Assembly: GCA_004376695.1 (NCBI GenBank)
Contig: SOJB01000126.1
Location: 1-8,905 of the forward strand
Direction: 5' to 3'
Origin: Dehalococcoidia bacterium
Lineage (GTDB): Bacteria; Chloroflexota; Dehalococcoidia; GIF9; AB-539-J10
Length of the DNA stretch: 8,905 nucleotides
Made by a program: the position numbers and the translations under genes
In this document: piece by piece, positions 1-6,166 of the stretch
Layout of the letters: the number at the start of each line of letters is the position of its first letter
How positions within the stretch are numbered: the first letter of the stretch is position 1
Notes under the pieces: generated by a model
Database searches by the model: none
What the model saw: only the letters and a program-made list of their open reading frames with translations
Told to the model about the DNA's origin: nothing

Positions 1-3
1 CGA

Positions 4-24
4 GGCGGCATATGAAATGCCGCC
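4..24. repeat. Short perfect hairpin palindrome
   Basis: GGCGGCAT (4-11) is the exact reverse complement of ATGCCGCC (17-24), leaving a five-base loop. A GC-rich 8-bp stem of this kind in non-coding DNA could act as a transcription end signal or be one end of a dispersed intergenic repeat. No T-run follows on either strand, so it is not a classical intrinsic terminator. The stem is directly visible; its function is not. Confidence 0.6.
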
Positions 25-97
25 CTACGGAAACCCGAGGTCGAGGCTGAAGCAGAAAAGAAGTAGTCGTAGCATTTAAGCATTTGGATTTGTTCGC

Positions 98-243
98 GTC
101 GTTGCGAGCCCCGATGCAATCGGGGCGTGGCAATCTCCAGCCTCCCGGCCGAGATTGCTTCGTCGTCCCGACTTGTCGGAACTCCTCGCAACGACAAGGG
201 GCGAAGTGCGTCGCAATGACGGGGGGAAGTGCCTCGCAATGAC
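98..243. repeat. Nested inverted repeat with a tandem 23-bp tail
   Basis: The outer arms GTCGTTGCGAG (98-108) and CTCGCAACGAC (185-195) are exact reverse complements. The inner arms GCAATCTC (130-137) and GAGATTGC (151-158) also pair. Between them sit two small hairpins: an 8-bp stem with a 3-base loop at 108-126, and a 5-bp stem at 168-179. Beyond the right arm, 198-220 and 221-243 form a 23-bp tandem duplication with two mismatches, and each unit ends in TCGCAATGAC, a near copy of the right arm end. The design matches the dispersed palindromic intergenic repeats (REP or small MITE-like) common in Chloroflexota and some other anaerobe genomes. It lies just beyond the stop codon of the trehalose gene, so the RNA hairpins could limit read-through or decay. 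No coding capacity is credible here. Confidence 0.7.
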
Positions 244-273
244 AAAGCTAGGGAGTCCGGCAGACCGGGTGGT

Positions 274-2454
274 TCAGCGCTCTCCCGCCATCCTTGCCAG
301 CAGAGAGACTGCTTCGCCTGGAGAACCGAGGCTGAATCTGGCTGCCGAGGCGCCAAAGCCGATCTTTATAGACCAGGCTGGAGGAGGGAGGACCTGGAAA
401 GTATCTTCGTCGGTCCAGTCATCGCCTATTGCCAGTATGAAGTCCCAGTCCTGTCCGGAAATCCATCTCAGAGCTGCGCGCCCCTTGTTTATGCCCGCAT
501 TCTTTACCTCCACTACCTGGCTTCCTTCCAGGACCTGAAGGTTCAGATTGGCAGTTGTATTTGAGAGACTATTTATCAGCTCCCGAGCGCGGAGCTCACC
601 CAGTTTTGGGTTGGCTCTTCTGTAATGCCAGACCAGGGAGAACTCCTTTTCTTCGATGAAGGAGCCGGGGGTCCTATCCACCCACGACTCAAGTATGGGA
701 TACACCTCGTTCTTCCATTCGCTGGCCAGGGTCTCTATTGTCTCCCATTCTCCGCCCCGTTTCCTGGTCCACGCGCCATGTTCAGCCACCAGTCCCACAC
801 CGAGATCGCCAAACCATTTGTCCAGCGTTTCCTTGTCGCGTCCGCTTATGAGCACCACCTCGTTTGCGGGTCGCTTAGTCAGCCTCTCAAGCAATCGTAA
901 GAGGTCGGCTCCCGGCATTGCGTCCGCGGGCTTGGGCGAAAAAGGGACGAGGGTGCCGTCGTAGTCGAGCAGGAGTAAAGCCCCGGTGCTCTTCTGGAAG
1001 TCACCGGCCAGTCTCCTCTGCATTTCATCGGTCAATACCTTTTCTGCCATCTGCCGTTGAAGCTCCTTGGTGTAGAGCAGCTTATCCATAAACTCATCTG
1101 CCCATCGCACCACGTCGTAACGGCGCAGGCGTTTCTGCATTACGCGGTTGCGTTCTATCTGCTCTTGTTCCGGCATTTCCAGGGCTCTGGCCAGCGCCTG
1201 AACAATCTCTTCCCGGTTATTGGCATTTATGATGATTGCCTCACCTAGCTCTTGGGCAGCGCCGGCAGTCTCACTGAGTATCAACACCCCTTTCTCGTCT
1301 ATCCTGGCGGCGACGTATTCTTTGGCCACGAGATTCATTCCGTCTCTGAGAGGGGTGACCAGGGCGACATCGGCCAGGCTGTAAAGGGCGGTGAGGGAGT
1401 GGAAGGGTAGGGAGCGGTACAGGTACCAGACCGGCATCCAGCCTATAGTCCCGTGCTTTCCGTTGATCTCGCCTACAAGTCCATCCACCTGTTTCTTCAA
1501 CTGCATGTACTGTTCCACTCTTATGCGTGATGGGACTACCAGCAGAACAAGAATCACCCTCCGCTTGAGGCTCGGGTTCCTGTCCAGAAGGGCACTGAAG
1601 GCTTCCAGTCGCTGAGGGATGCCCTTAGTGTAGTCCAGGCGGTCCACCGAGAGAATCACCCGACAATCCCCCAGTTTTCGGCGAAATCTCTTTCTCTCTG
1701 CCTGTGCTCTTGGGTCCCGGTCAACGCTGGAGTATCGCTCATAGTTAATGCCCATGGGAAAGGCATCCGTCCTCACTATCCGATCGGCCACCGTGATCTG
1801 CCCCATAGCCGCCTCATGACCCAATAAGCGGTGCACGCTCTCCAGGAAGTGCCCGGCGTAGTCATAGGTGTGAAAACCTACCAGGTCTGCGCCTACAAGC
1901 CCTTCCAGAATCTGGTTACGCCAGGGCAGGAGGCGAAATATCTCGAAGGAGGGGAAGGGAATGTGGAGGAAAAACCCCACAGTTGCTTTGGGCATCCGCT
2001 CTCTCAGCAGTTTGGGGAGGAGCATGAGGTGATAATCGTGTACCCAGATCATATCGTCAGGCTTGGCAACGCCAGCCACTACGTTGGCGAAAGCTATGTT
2101 GACTCGCTCATAAGCCTGCCAGAAATGTTCGTCATACTCCGTGTACAGGGGGAAGTGGTGAAAAAGGGGCCAGATGGTCCTGTTGCAGAGACCGTTGTAG
2201 TGGGCTTCGACATCTTGCTGTGAGATAGAGACCGGGTGGCAGTTCTCAGACAGCAATTTGGCCAGGATGTCTTTCTCGCGCTTCATTTTCTTCCGGCCTA
2301 TGCCTGGCCAGCCTATCCAGACACTATTCAGGGACTTGTACCACGAGCTCAGACCTGTGGCCAGGCCACCGACACTGGGCTCAATCTGCAGTTCTCCTTT
2401 TCTCTCCTGTACAGTGAAAGGTAACCTGTTCGAGACAATCAGCATTCTATCCAT
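274..2454 (-). CDS. Bifunctional trehalose-6-phosphate synthase/phosphatase (OtsA-OtsB fusion)
   Basis: This 726-residue cytosolic enzyme should make trehalose in two steps: NDP-glucose plus glucose-6-phosphate gives trehalose-6-phosphate, which is then dephosphorylated. Residues 1 to about 470 are a GT20 glucosyltransferase with SNR (8-10), GGLATGL (29-35), WVHDYHL (137-143), HIPFP (164-168), VDRLDYTKGI (270-279, carrying the phosphate-binding Arg and Lys) and TPLRDGMNLVAKEY (367-380). Residues from about 490 to 722 are a HAD-family phosphatase with DYDGT (497-501), SGRD (537-540), EHGAW (558-562), a conserved Lys near 657 and GDDWTDED (677-684). Both active sites look intact, and the length is normal for bacterial fusions. 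The ATG lies 6 bp beyond the stop of the upstream nucleotidylyltransferase gene. Its ribosome binding site (GGAG and AGGA, 2459-2467) overlaps that stop, so coupled translation is likely. Trehalose synthesis usually serves osmotic or stress protection. Confidence 0.95.
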   Translation of the reverse strand: MDRMLIVSNRLPFTVQERKGELQIEPSVGGLATGLSSWYKSLNSVWIGWPGIGRKKMKREKDILAKLLSENCHPVSISQQDVEAHYNGLCNRTIWPLFHHFPLYTEYDEHFWQAYERVNIAFANVVAGVAKPDDMIWVHDYHLMLLPKLLRERMPKATVGFFLHIPFPSFEIFRLLPWRNQILEGLVGADLVGFHTYDYAGHFLESVHRLLGHEAAMGQITVADRIVRTDAFPMGINYERYSSVDRDPRAQAERKRFRRKLGDCRVILSVDRLDYTKGIPQRLEAFSALLDRNPSLKRRVILVLLVVPSRIRVEQYMQLKKQVDGLVGEINGKHGTIGWMPVWYLYRSLPFHSLTALYSLADVALVTPLRDGMNLVAKEYVAARIDEKGVLILSETAGAAQELGEAIIINANNREEIVQALARALEMPEQEQIERNRVMQKRLRRYDVVRWADEFMDKLLYTKELQRQMAEKVLTDEMQRRLAGDFQKSTGALLLLDYDGTLVPFSPKPADAMPGADLLRLLERLTKRPANEVVLISGRDKETLDKWFGDLGVGLVAEHGAWTRKRGGEWETIETLASEWKNEVYPILESWVDRTPGSFIEEKEFSLVWHYRRANPKLGELRARELINSLSNTTANLNLQVLEGSQVVEVKNAGINKGRAALRWISGQDWDFILAIGDDWTDEDTFQVLPPPAWSIKIGFGASAARFSLGSPGEAVSLLARMAGER

Positions 2455-2460
2455 GATTTC

Positions 2461-3531
2461 CTACTCCAATTCCACCTGGCAATCATCGCCTATGAACAGC
2501 TTTATCTTCTCCGGGGTTCTCCCCTGTCCTGCTAGCTTCGTATTCCTGCCGATGACACTGTCAGCCAGGTGGTTGATTCTCGAAATGCGGCAGTCTTCCA
2601 GTATCACCGAACGCTCGAGGGACGAATCCTCGACCACCGTCCCGGCTCTGATATTGGTGAAAGGTCTGATAGAGGAATTCCTTATCACGCAATTTGCCGC
2701 GATGAGCAGCGGACCTTGCAGAAGGCTGTTTTCTACTTTCGTTCCCTCTTCGATCTGGACTCTGCCCACGATGCGGCTTTGCGCATCCACTTCCCCTTCA
2801 ACATTCGGCTTCAGGAGGGCATCGAGAACAACATGGTTGGCCTCGATGAGCCCATCATTGCTGGCGATGTCAAGCCACCAACCCCGGAGAAGGTGGCTTC
2901 TGATCTCCTTGCCCGTCTCCAGAAGCTCCTGGATGGCATCGGTTATCTCCAGCTCGCCACGCCAGGAAGGTGTTATCCGCGCTATAGCTTTGTGTATCTC
3001 GGGGGTGAAGAGGTAAACGCCGACTATGGCCAGGTTGCTCTTGGGTGTCCTGGGCTTTTCGACCAGATGTACCACTTTCCCTGAAGAGTCGAGCTCAGCC
3101 ACGCCAAAAGCCCTGGGATCGGGCACCTCCCTGAGGAGTATCCTGGCATCGGAGCTGGAAGCGCGGAACTCGGCCAGGAAATCCTTGACGCCCTCCTGGA
3201 TGAGGTTGTCACCCAGGAGCATGAGAAAAGGTGACTCGCCCAGGAAGCCCTGGGCTGCCTTGACAGCGTGCGCCAGTCCCAGGGGTTGGGGCTGGACAAT
3301 GAAGGTAACCCCCCCTCCCCACTGTGAGCCAGTGCCTATGGCTTCCTCTATGTAAGGACCCGAGTCCGGAGACACAACGATGCCGATATCTTTGATACCG
3401 GCTTCTGCTATGTAGTCAAGCACATGAAACAAAATGGGCTTATCGGCCACTGGCAGGAGGTGCTTGGGGATGGTGTTAGTTAGCGGCTTAAGCCTTGTGC
3501 CCTTGCCGGCAGCCAGGACTAGAGCTTTCAC
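2461..3531 (-). CDS. Sugar-1-phosphate nucleotidylyltransferase, long RmlA/StrD type
   Basis: This 356-residue enzyme transfers a nucleotidyl group to a sugar-1-phosphate, most likely glucose-1-phosphate, to give an NDP-sugar. The N-terminal Rossmann-like catalytic domain (1 to about 240) shows LAAGKGTRLKPLT (7-19) with the catalytic Arg, PKHLLPV (22-28), QPLGLAHAV (82-90), LLGDN (105-109), VEKP (157-160), GELEITDAI (192-200) and WWLDIAS (218-224). Residues from about 245 to 340 are an irregular hexapeptide-repeat left-handed beta-helix, the extra domain that marks the long form as opposed to short RmlA (about 290 residues). The start is GTG; no in-frame ATG lies nearby, and the N-terminal motif begins at once, as is usual. 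Long forms are commonly annotated as glucose-1-phosphate thymidylyltransferases, but base specificity cannot be read from sequence. Its place 6 bp upstream of the trehalose synthase suggests it may supply that enzyme's glucose donor. Confidence 0.92.
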   Translation of the reverse strand: MKALVLAAGKGTRLKPLTNTIPKHLLPVADKPILFHVLDYIAEAGIKDIGIVVSPDSGPYIEEAIGTGSQWGGGVTFIVQPQPLGLAHAVKAAQGFLGESPFLMLLGDNLIQEGVKDFLAEFRASSSDARILLREVPDPRAFGVAELDSSGKVVHLVEKPRTPKSNLAIVGVYLFTPEIHKAIARITPSWRGELEITDAIQELLETGKEIRSHLLRGWWLDIASNDGLIEANHVVLDALLKPNVEGEVDAQSRIVGRVQIEEGTKVENSLLQGPLLIAANCVIRNSSIRPFTNIRAGTVVEDSSLERSVILEDCRISRINHLADSVIGRNTKLAGQGRTPEKIKLFIGDDCQVELE

Positions 3532-3584
3532 CCAGCCACCCCATTACCGCGCCTGTTGATTTGCCCGCCCGTCTTCCCGACCAT
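3528..3584 (-). CDS. Possible 18-residue leader peptide overlapping the next start
   Basis: On the minus strand an ATG at 3584 opens an 18-codon frame encoding a basic, Gly-rich peptide beginning MVGKTGGQINRR. AGAGG lies about 8 bases upstream of the ATG. Its TGA stop overlaps the GTG start of the nucleotidylyltransferase in a GTGA junction, an arrangement typical of translational coupling. Such a short frame can easily arise by chance, and the peptide resembles nothing I recognise. It lies in the 141-bp gap (3532-3672) between the isomerase and nucleotidylyltransferase genes. I saw no good promoter in the rest of that gap. Confidence 0.2.
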   Translation of the reverse strand: MVGKTGGQINRRGNGVAG

Positions 3585-3672
3585 AACTTACCTCTGAAGA
3601 TTCCGTTTGTGGGTCGATCCAGATTTGATTCTCGTTCAAAGCGGGGGCCCAGCAATGTCCTTTCGCTCTGCC

Positions 3673-4749
3673 CTAGTCACTCGGAACAGCCGACCCGGCG
3701 AGGTATTGCTTGACGAAGTCTATCGCATCTATAGATGTAGGGTCAACTTCGTTCAGCATGGCCAGATAGAAACTGGAGTAATCGCCCAGGAGCACCAGCC
3801 CCATCACCTGAGCCAGGGCGCTTTCTCCTCTGGCTTCGACAAATTCATAAGGGATTCCGGCCTTGGTCAACAGCTCAGCGGTAGCCTCGTAGCGGTGCAG
3901 GCTACGCGATGAGAAGGAAAGCGAGCGAAGCATGAGCACGAATATCCTCTCCTTCGCTTCCCGCGGGAACTCGTAGCCGGCTACGGCATTATGATTGAGT
4001 TCAGGGAAGCTTTCAAAGAAGGCCCAGGACTTGCTGTTCTCGTTGAATTGCTCTTTCCATCGCGAGGCCACTTCTGAGAGCGTCTCCGCCCCATAGATGA
4101 CGGGTACACGCTCCCGCAGCCTGGCTGCCAGTTGCTTTGCCGGATTGGAAGCAAGGGGTCTGGTCTCAGTGAAGTCCCTTGACAGCTCCTTGAGAAGGTC
4201 CACCGCCTCCTCCAAGTCTGCGGACTTGTCTTCGAGCAGACCGAGCTTGTGAAAAATGCCCACCAGGGGAACAAAGCTGTGAGGGAAGGCAGCTCTGGGA
4301 GGGGCCCGGTAGTCCACCGTGAAGACAGGGATGCCTTCGTTGTCGGCCAAATGCTTAAGCTTGCCGCCAGACGTGATGACCAGCTTTTTAGCCTGTGTCT
4401 TCAGCGATGCGCTGAATGCAGAGAGCGTCTCCTCGGTGTTCCCCGAATAGCTTGAGGCGATGAGCAGGGTACTCCCGTCCACAAATGCCGGCAGACCGTA
4501 GTCCCGGTGCACCCAGACAGGCACTTCGCTTTCAGCCAGGGCCAGGCGGCGCACAATATCAGCGCCGATGGCAGACCCGCCCATCCCCAGGATAACGACG
4601 TTGGATATCTCGGTATACTCGCGGGGAAGATCAAAGCTCAGCACCTTTTCCCAGGCCTTCTGGCACTGCTCGGGAAAGGCGTGCAGATGATTGAGCATTC
4701 CCGACTTATCGAATTCGCGGTAAATGGAGGGATTATCTAAGTCAACCAT
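3673..4749 (-). CDS. Bifunctional phosphoglucose/phosphomannose isomerase
   Basis: This 358-residue cytosolic SIS-fold enzyme interconverts fructose-6-phosphate with glucose-6-phosphate and with mannose-6-phosphate. It belongs to the PGI/PMI family first defined in archaea and unlike the classical Pgi. The first SIS domain has GMGGSAIGAD (55-64) and SYSGNTEET (100-108), which hold the sugar phosphate. The second half carries RWKEQFNENSK (230-240, catalytic Glu 237), PELNHN (249-254, ring-opening His 253) and DPTSI (336-340) before a Lys at 347. All expected active-site residues are visible. I chose the ATG at 4749: it gives the family's usual N-terminus MVDLDNPSIYREFD and is preceded at 6 bases by GAGGG (4756-4760). 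A TTG 25 codons upstream (4824) would add residues unlike the family. The gene is first in a minus-strand cluster with nucleotidylyltransferase and trehalose synthase genes. Confidence 0.93.
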   Translation of the reverse strand: MVDLDNPSIYREFDKSGMLNHLHAFPEQCQKAWEKVLSFDLPREYTEISNVVILGMGGSAIGADIVRRLALAESEVPVWVHRDYGLPAFVDGSTLLIASSYSGNTEETLSAFSASLKTQAKKLVITSGGKLKHLADNEGIPVFTVDYRAPPRAAFPHSFVPLVGIFHKLGLLEDKSADLEEAVDLLKELSRDFTETRPLASNPAKQLAARLRERVPVIYGAETLSEVASRWKEQFNENSKSWAFFESFPELNHNAVAGYEFPREAKERIFVLMLRSLSFSSRSLHRYEATAELLTKAGIPYEFVEARGESALAQVMGLVLLGDYSSFYLAMLNEVDPTSIDAIDFVKQYLAGSAVPSD

Positions 4750-4754
4750 GGTTG
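4743..4754. repeat. 12-bp palindrome over the isomerase start codon
   Basis: CAACCATGGTTG is its own exact reverse complement and is centred on the start region of the isomerase gene. The left nine bases, CAACCATGG, occur again at 4839-4847, overlapping the candidate minus-strand -35 box. Such a pair could be an operator, but the sequence is partly constrained by the ATG and the first codons, so chance is a real alternative. Confidence 0.25.
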
Positions 4755-4812
4755 GCCCTCGATAGCTTGCTACCTGTGCCCTAATTGGCTGAGCTATGGC
4801 TCCTTGCTGAGA

Positions 4813-4841
4813 AGGATACTCCAATTCGACTATTCAGGCAA
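4813..4841 (-). promoter_or_regulatory. Candidate promoter for the isomerase/trehalose cluster
   Basis: Read on the minus strand, TTGCCT (4836-4841) and TATCCT (4813-4818) are separated by 17 bases. Each matches the housekeeping sigma consensus at four of six positions. Transcription would start near 4806 and give a leader of about 57 bases before the ATG at 4749. A weak match found by eye. Confidence 0.3.
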
Positions 4842-4918
4842 CCATGGGTCGAGTCAGCGAGGAACACAGGGGGGAATCGTTTGCAGCGCGCGCTGTTCGG
4901 GCGAGCTGGTGTGCCCGT

Positions 4919-4948
4919 TTGATTCCTCTCGACCGCATCTGCTAGACT
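4919..4948 (+). promoter_or_regulatory. Candidate promoter for the aminopeptidase
   Basis: TTGATT (4919-4924) and TAGACT (4943-4948) are 18 bases apart, each with four of six consensus bases. TG at 4940-4941 forms an extended -10 element. Initiation would be near 4955, about 32 bases upstream of the ATG at 4987, a sensible leader length. Confidence 0.4.
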
Positions 4949-4975
4949 GCCGTGGGTTTTGCGATTACCGAACCG

Positions 4976-4984
4976 AAGGAGGTG
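4976..4984 (+). promoter_or_regulatory. Strong ribosome binding site deciding the aminopeptidase start
   Basis: AAGGAGGTG is a near-perfect Shine-Dalgarno sequence whose GGAGG core ends 4 bases before the ATG at 4987. It fixes this ATG as the start rather than the in-frame TTG 61 codons upstream at 4804. Confidence 0.8.
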
Positions 4985-4986
4985 AG

Positions 4987-6090
4987 ATGGCAGATCCGCG
5001 AGTCGAAACTATAGCTAGAATCCTGGTCGATTACTCCGTGGAGGTGCAACCGAACCAACTGGTCCGGATCAATGGTGCTCCGGAGGGCGCGCCGCTGGTC
5101 CTGGCTGTCTATCAGCAGGTGCTCGAGCGCGGGGCCCACCCCTGGCTCCAGGTCGGGCTGGACGCAGCACAGGAGCTCTTCTACACCTATGCCAGCGATG
5201 CCCAGCTGGATTATGTCCCCCCGTTTGCGAAGGAGGTCATTGAGCAGATTGATGCCACCATCGGAATCTGGACGGACGTGAACACCAAGGCGCTTACGAG
5301 TGCCGACCCTGCCAAGCAGTCCCGCCGGGCGGTGGCGATGCGCCCCCTCTCCGACCGATTCCTGGAACGGGCGGCCAAGAAGGAACTGCGCTGGACGGCG
5401 ACTATCTACCCTACCCATGCCTTCGCTCAGGATGCCGAGATGTCGCTGCGCGAGTTTGAGGATTTTGTCTACAAGGCCTGCCTGGTCCATGAGCCTGACC
5501 CGATCAAGGCCTGGCGGGCGATCTCCAAGGAGCAGCAGCGCCTCGTCGATTGGCTCAACAAGGCCAGGGAGATCCATGTCCTCGGACCGGATACCGATCT
5601 CAGGCTCGAGGTCGCCGGCCGGAAGTGGGAGAACTGCGACGGGCATGAGAACTTTCCCGATGGAGAGATCTTCACCGGGCCGCTCGAACAGAGCCTTAAC
5701 GGGCATATCAGGTACACTTATCCTGCCTGCGCCTTTGGTCGCGAGGTGGAAGATGTCCGATTGGAGTTCAAGGAGGGCAGGGTCATCAGGGCCACGGCCG
5801 CTAAGAATGAGCAGTTCCTGCTGCAGATGCTGGAGACCGACGCAGGAGCCCGCTATGTGGGGGAGTTCGCCTTTGGCACCAATCGTGGGATCCAGCGGTT
5901 CACGAAGAATACACTCTTCGATGAGAAGATCGGAGGGACGATCCACCTGGCCCTGGGGAAGGGCTACCCCGAGACGGGGAGCAAGAACAGCTCCGCTATC
6001 CACTGGGATATGGTCTGCGACCTCCGCCAGGGCGGAGAGGTCCGCATCGACGGGACCCTCTTCCTCAAGGATGGTAAGATCTTGATCTAG
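4987..6090 (+). CDS. M29-family metallo-aminopeptidase (AmpS/PepS-like)
   Basis: This 367-residue cytosolic exopeptidase should remove N-terminal residues from peptides using a two-metal centre. The ligands and catalytic residues of the M29 (thermophilic aminopeptidase) family can be placed: Glu 227 in NFPDGEIF, Glu 293 in GEFAFGTN, His 320 with Tyr 327 in GGTIHLALGKGYPE, and His 339 and Asp 341 in AIHWDM. The 66-residue gap between the two Glu ligands and the 7-residue His-to-Tyr gap agree with characterised members as I remember them. The N-terminal half is less conserved and forms the lid/dimer domain in known structures. No signal peptide is present. The protein is slightly shorter than typical M29 enzymes (about 400-410). 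The gene stands alone on this strand. Four sampled 60-base lines average about 65% GC against about 55% in the flanking genes. Confidence 0.92.
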   Translation: MADPRVETIARILVDYSVEVQPNQLVRINGAPEGAPLVLAVYQQVLERGAHPWLQVGLDAAQELFYTYASDAQLDYVPPFAKEVIEQIDATIGIWTDVNTKALTSADPAKQSRRAVAMRPLSDRFLERAAKKELRWTATIYPTHAFAQDAEMSLREFEDFVYKACLVHEPDPIKAWRAISKEQQRLVDWLNKAREIHVLGPDTDLRLEVAGRKWENCDGHENFPDGEIFTGPLEQSLNGHIRYTYPACAFGREVEDVRLEFKEGRVIRATAAKNEQFLLQMLETDAGARYVGEFAFGTNRGIQRFTKNTLFDEKIGGTIHLALGKGYPETGSKNSSAIHWDMVCDLRQGGEVRIDGTLFLKDGKILI

Positions 6091-6116
6091 AGCAGGATAT
6101 CGTCAGAGTTTCTATG

Positions 6117-6140
6117 ACGGGGCATAAGGGTATACCCCGT
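6117..6140. terminator. Hairpin between convergent genes, possible bidirectional terminator
   Basis: ACGGGGCATA (6117-6126) pairs with TATACCCCGT (6131-6140) at nine of ten positions around a four-base loop. It lies in the 76-bp gap between the stops of the convergent aminopeptidase and comEC genes, where a shared terminator would be expected. Neither side has a clear T-run, so it is not a textbook intrinsic terminator. Confidence 0.5.
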
Positions 6141-6166
6141 AAGCGCCTAGTCAGCGAACAGATTTT

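Noticed and set aside
186..243. Three spaced TCGCAAYGAC copies as a possible CRISPR remnant
   Set aside because: The copies are only about 10 bases with 13-15 base gaps that are themselves similar, and no cas gene is present. A tandem-extended palindromic repeat explains them.
155..564. Two overlapping short plus-strand frames at the left edge
   Set aside because: They start inside the palindromic repeat and continue antisense to the phosphatase domain of the trehalose enzyme.
2258..3016. A 252-codon open frame on the plus strand
   Set aside because: It runs antisense across two well-supported genes and their 6-bp junction. Its Ser/Arg-rich product has no family features.
4750..4824. TTG start extending the isomerase by 25 residues
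   Set aside because: The extension would cross the likely leader and lacks family similarity. The ATG at 4749 has a good ribosome binding site and gives the family N-terminus.
4804..4986. TTG start extending the aminopeptidase by 61 residues
   Set aside because: The extension is low in similarity to the family and overlaps the candidate promoter. The ATG at 4987 has a near-perfect ribosome binding site.
4942..6003. A 353-codon open frame on the minus strand
   Set aside because: It is antisense to the motif-complete M29 aminopeptidase, has no recognisable domain, and is explained by the high GC of that gene.
5300..6085. A 261-codon frame on the plus strand inside the aminopeptidase
   Set aside because: It is a shifted frame with the Arg/Ser/Pro-rich composition typical of an out-of-frame reading of a GC-rich gene, and it has no ribosome binding site of note.
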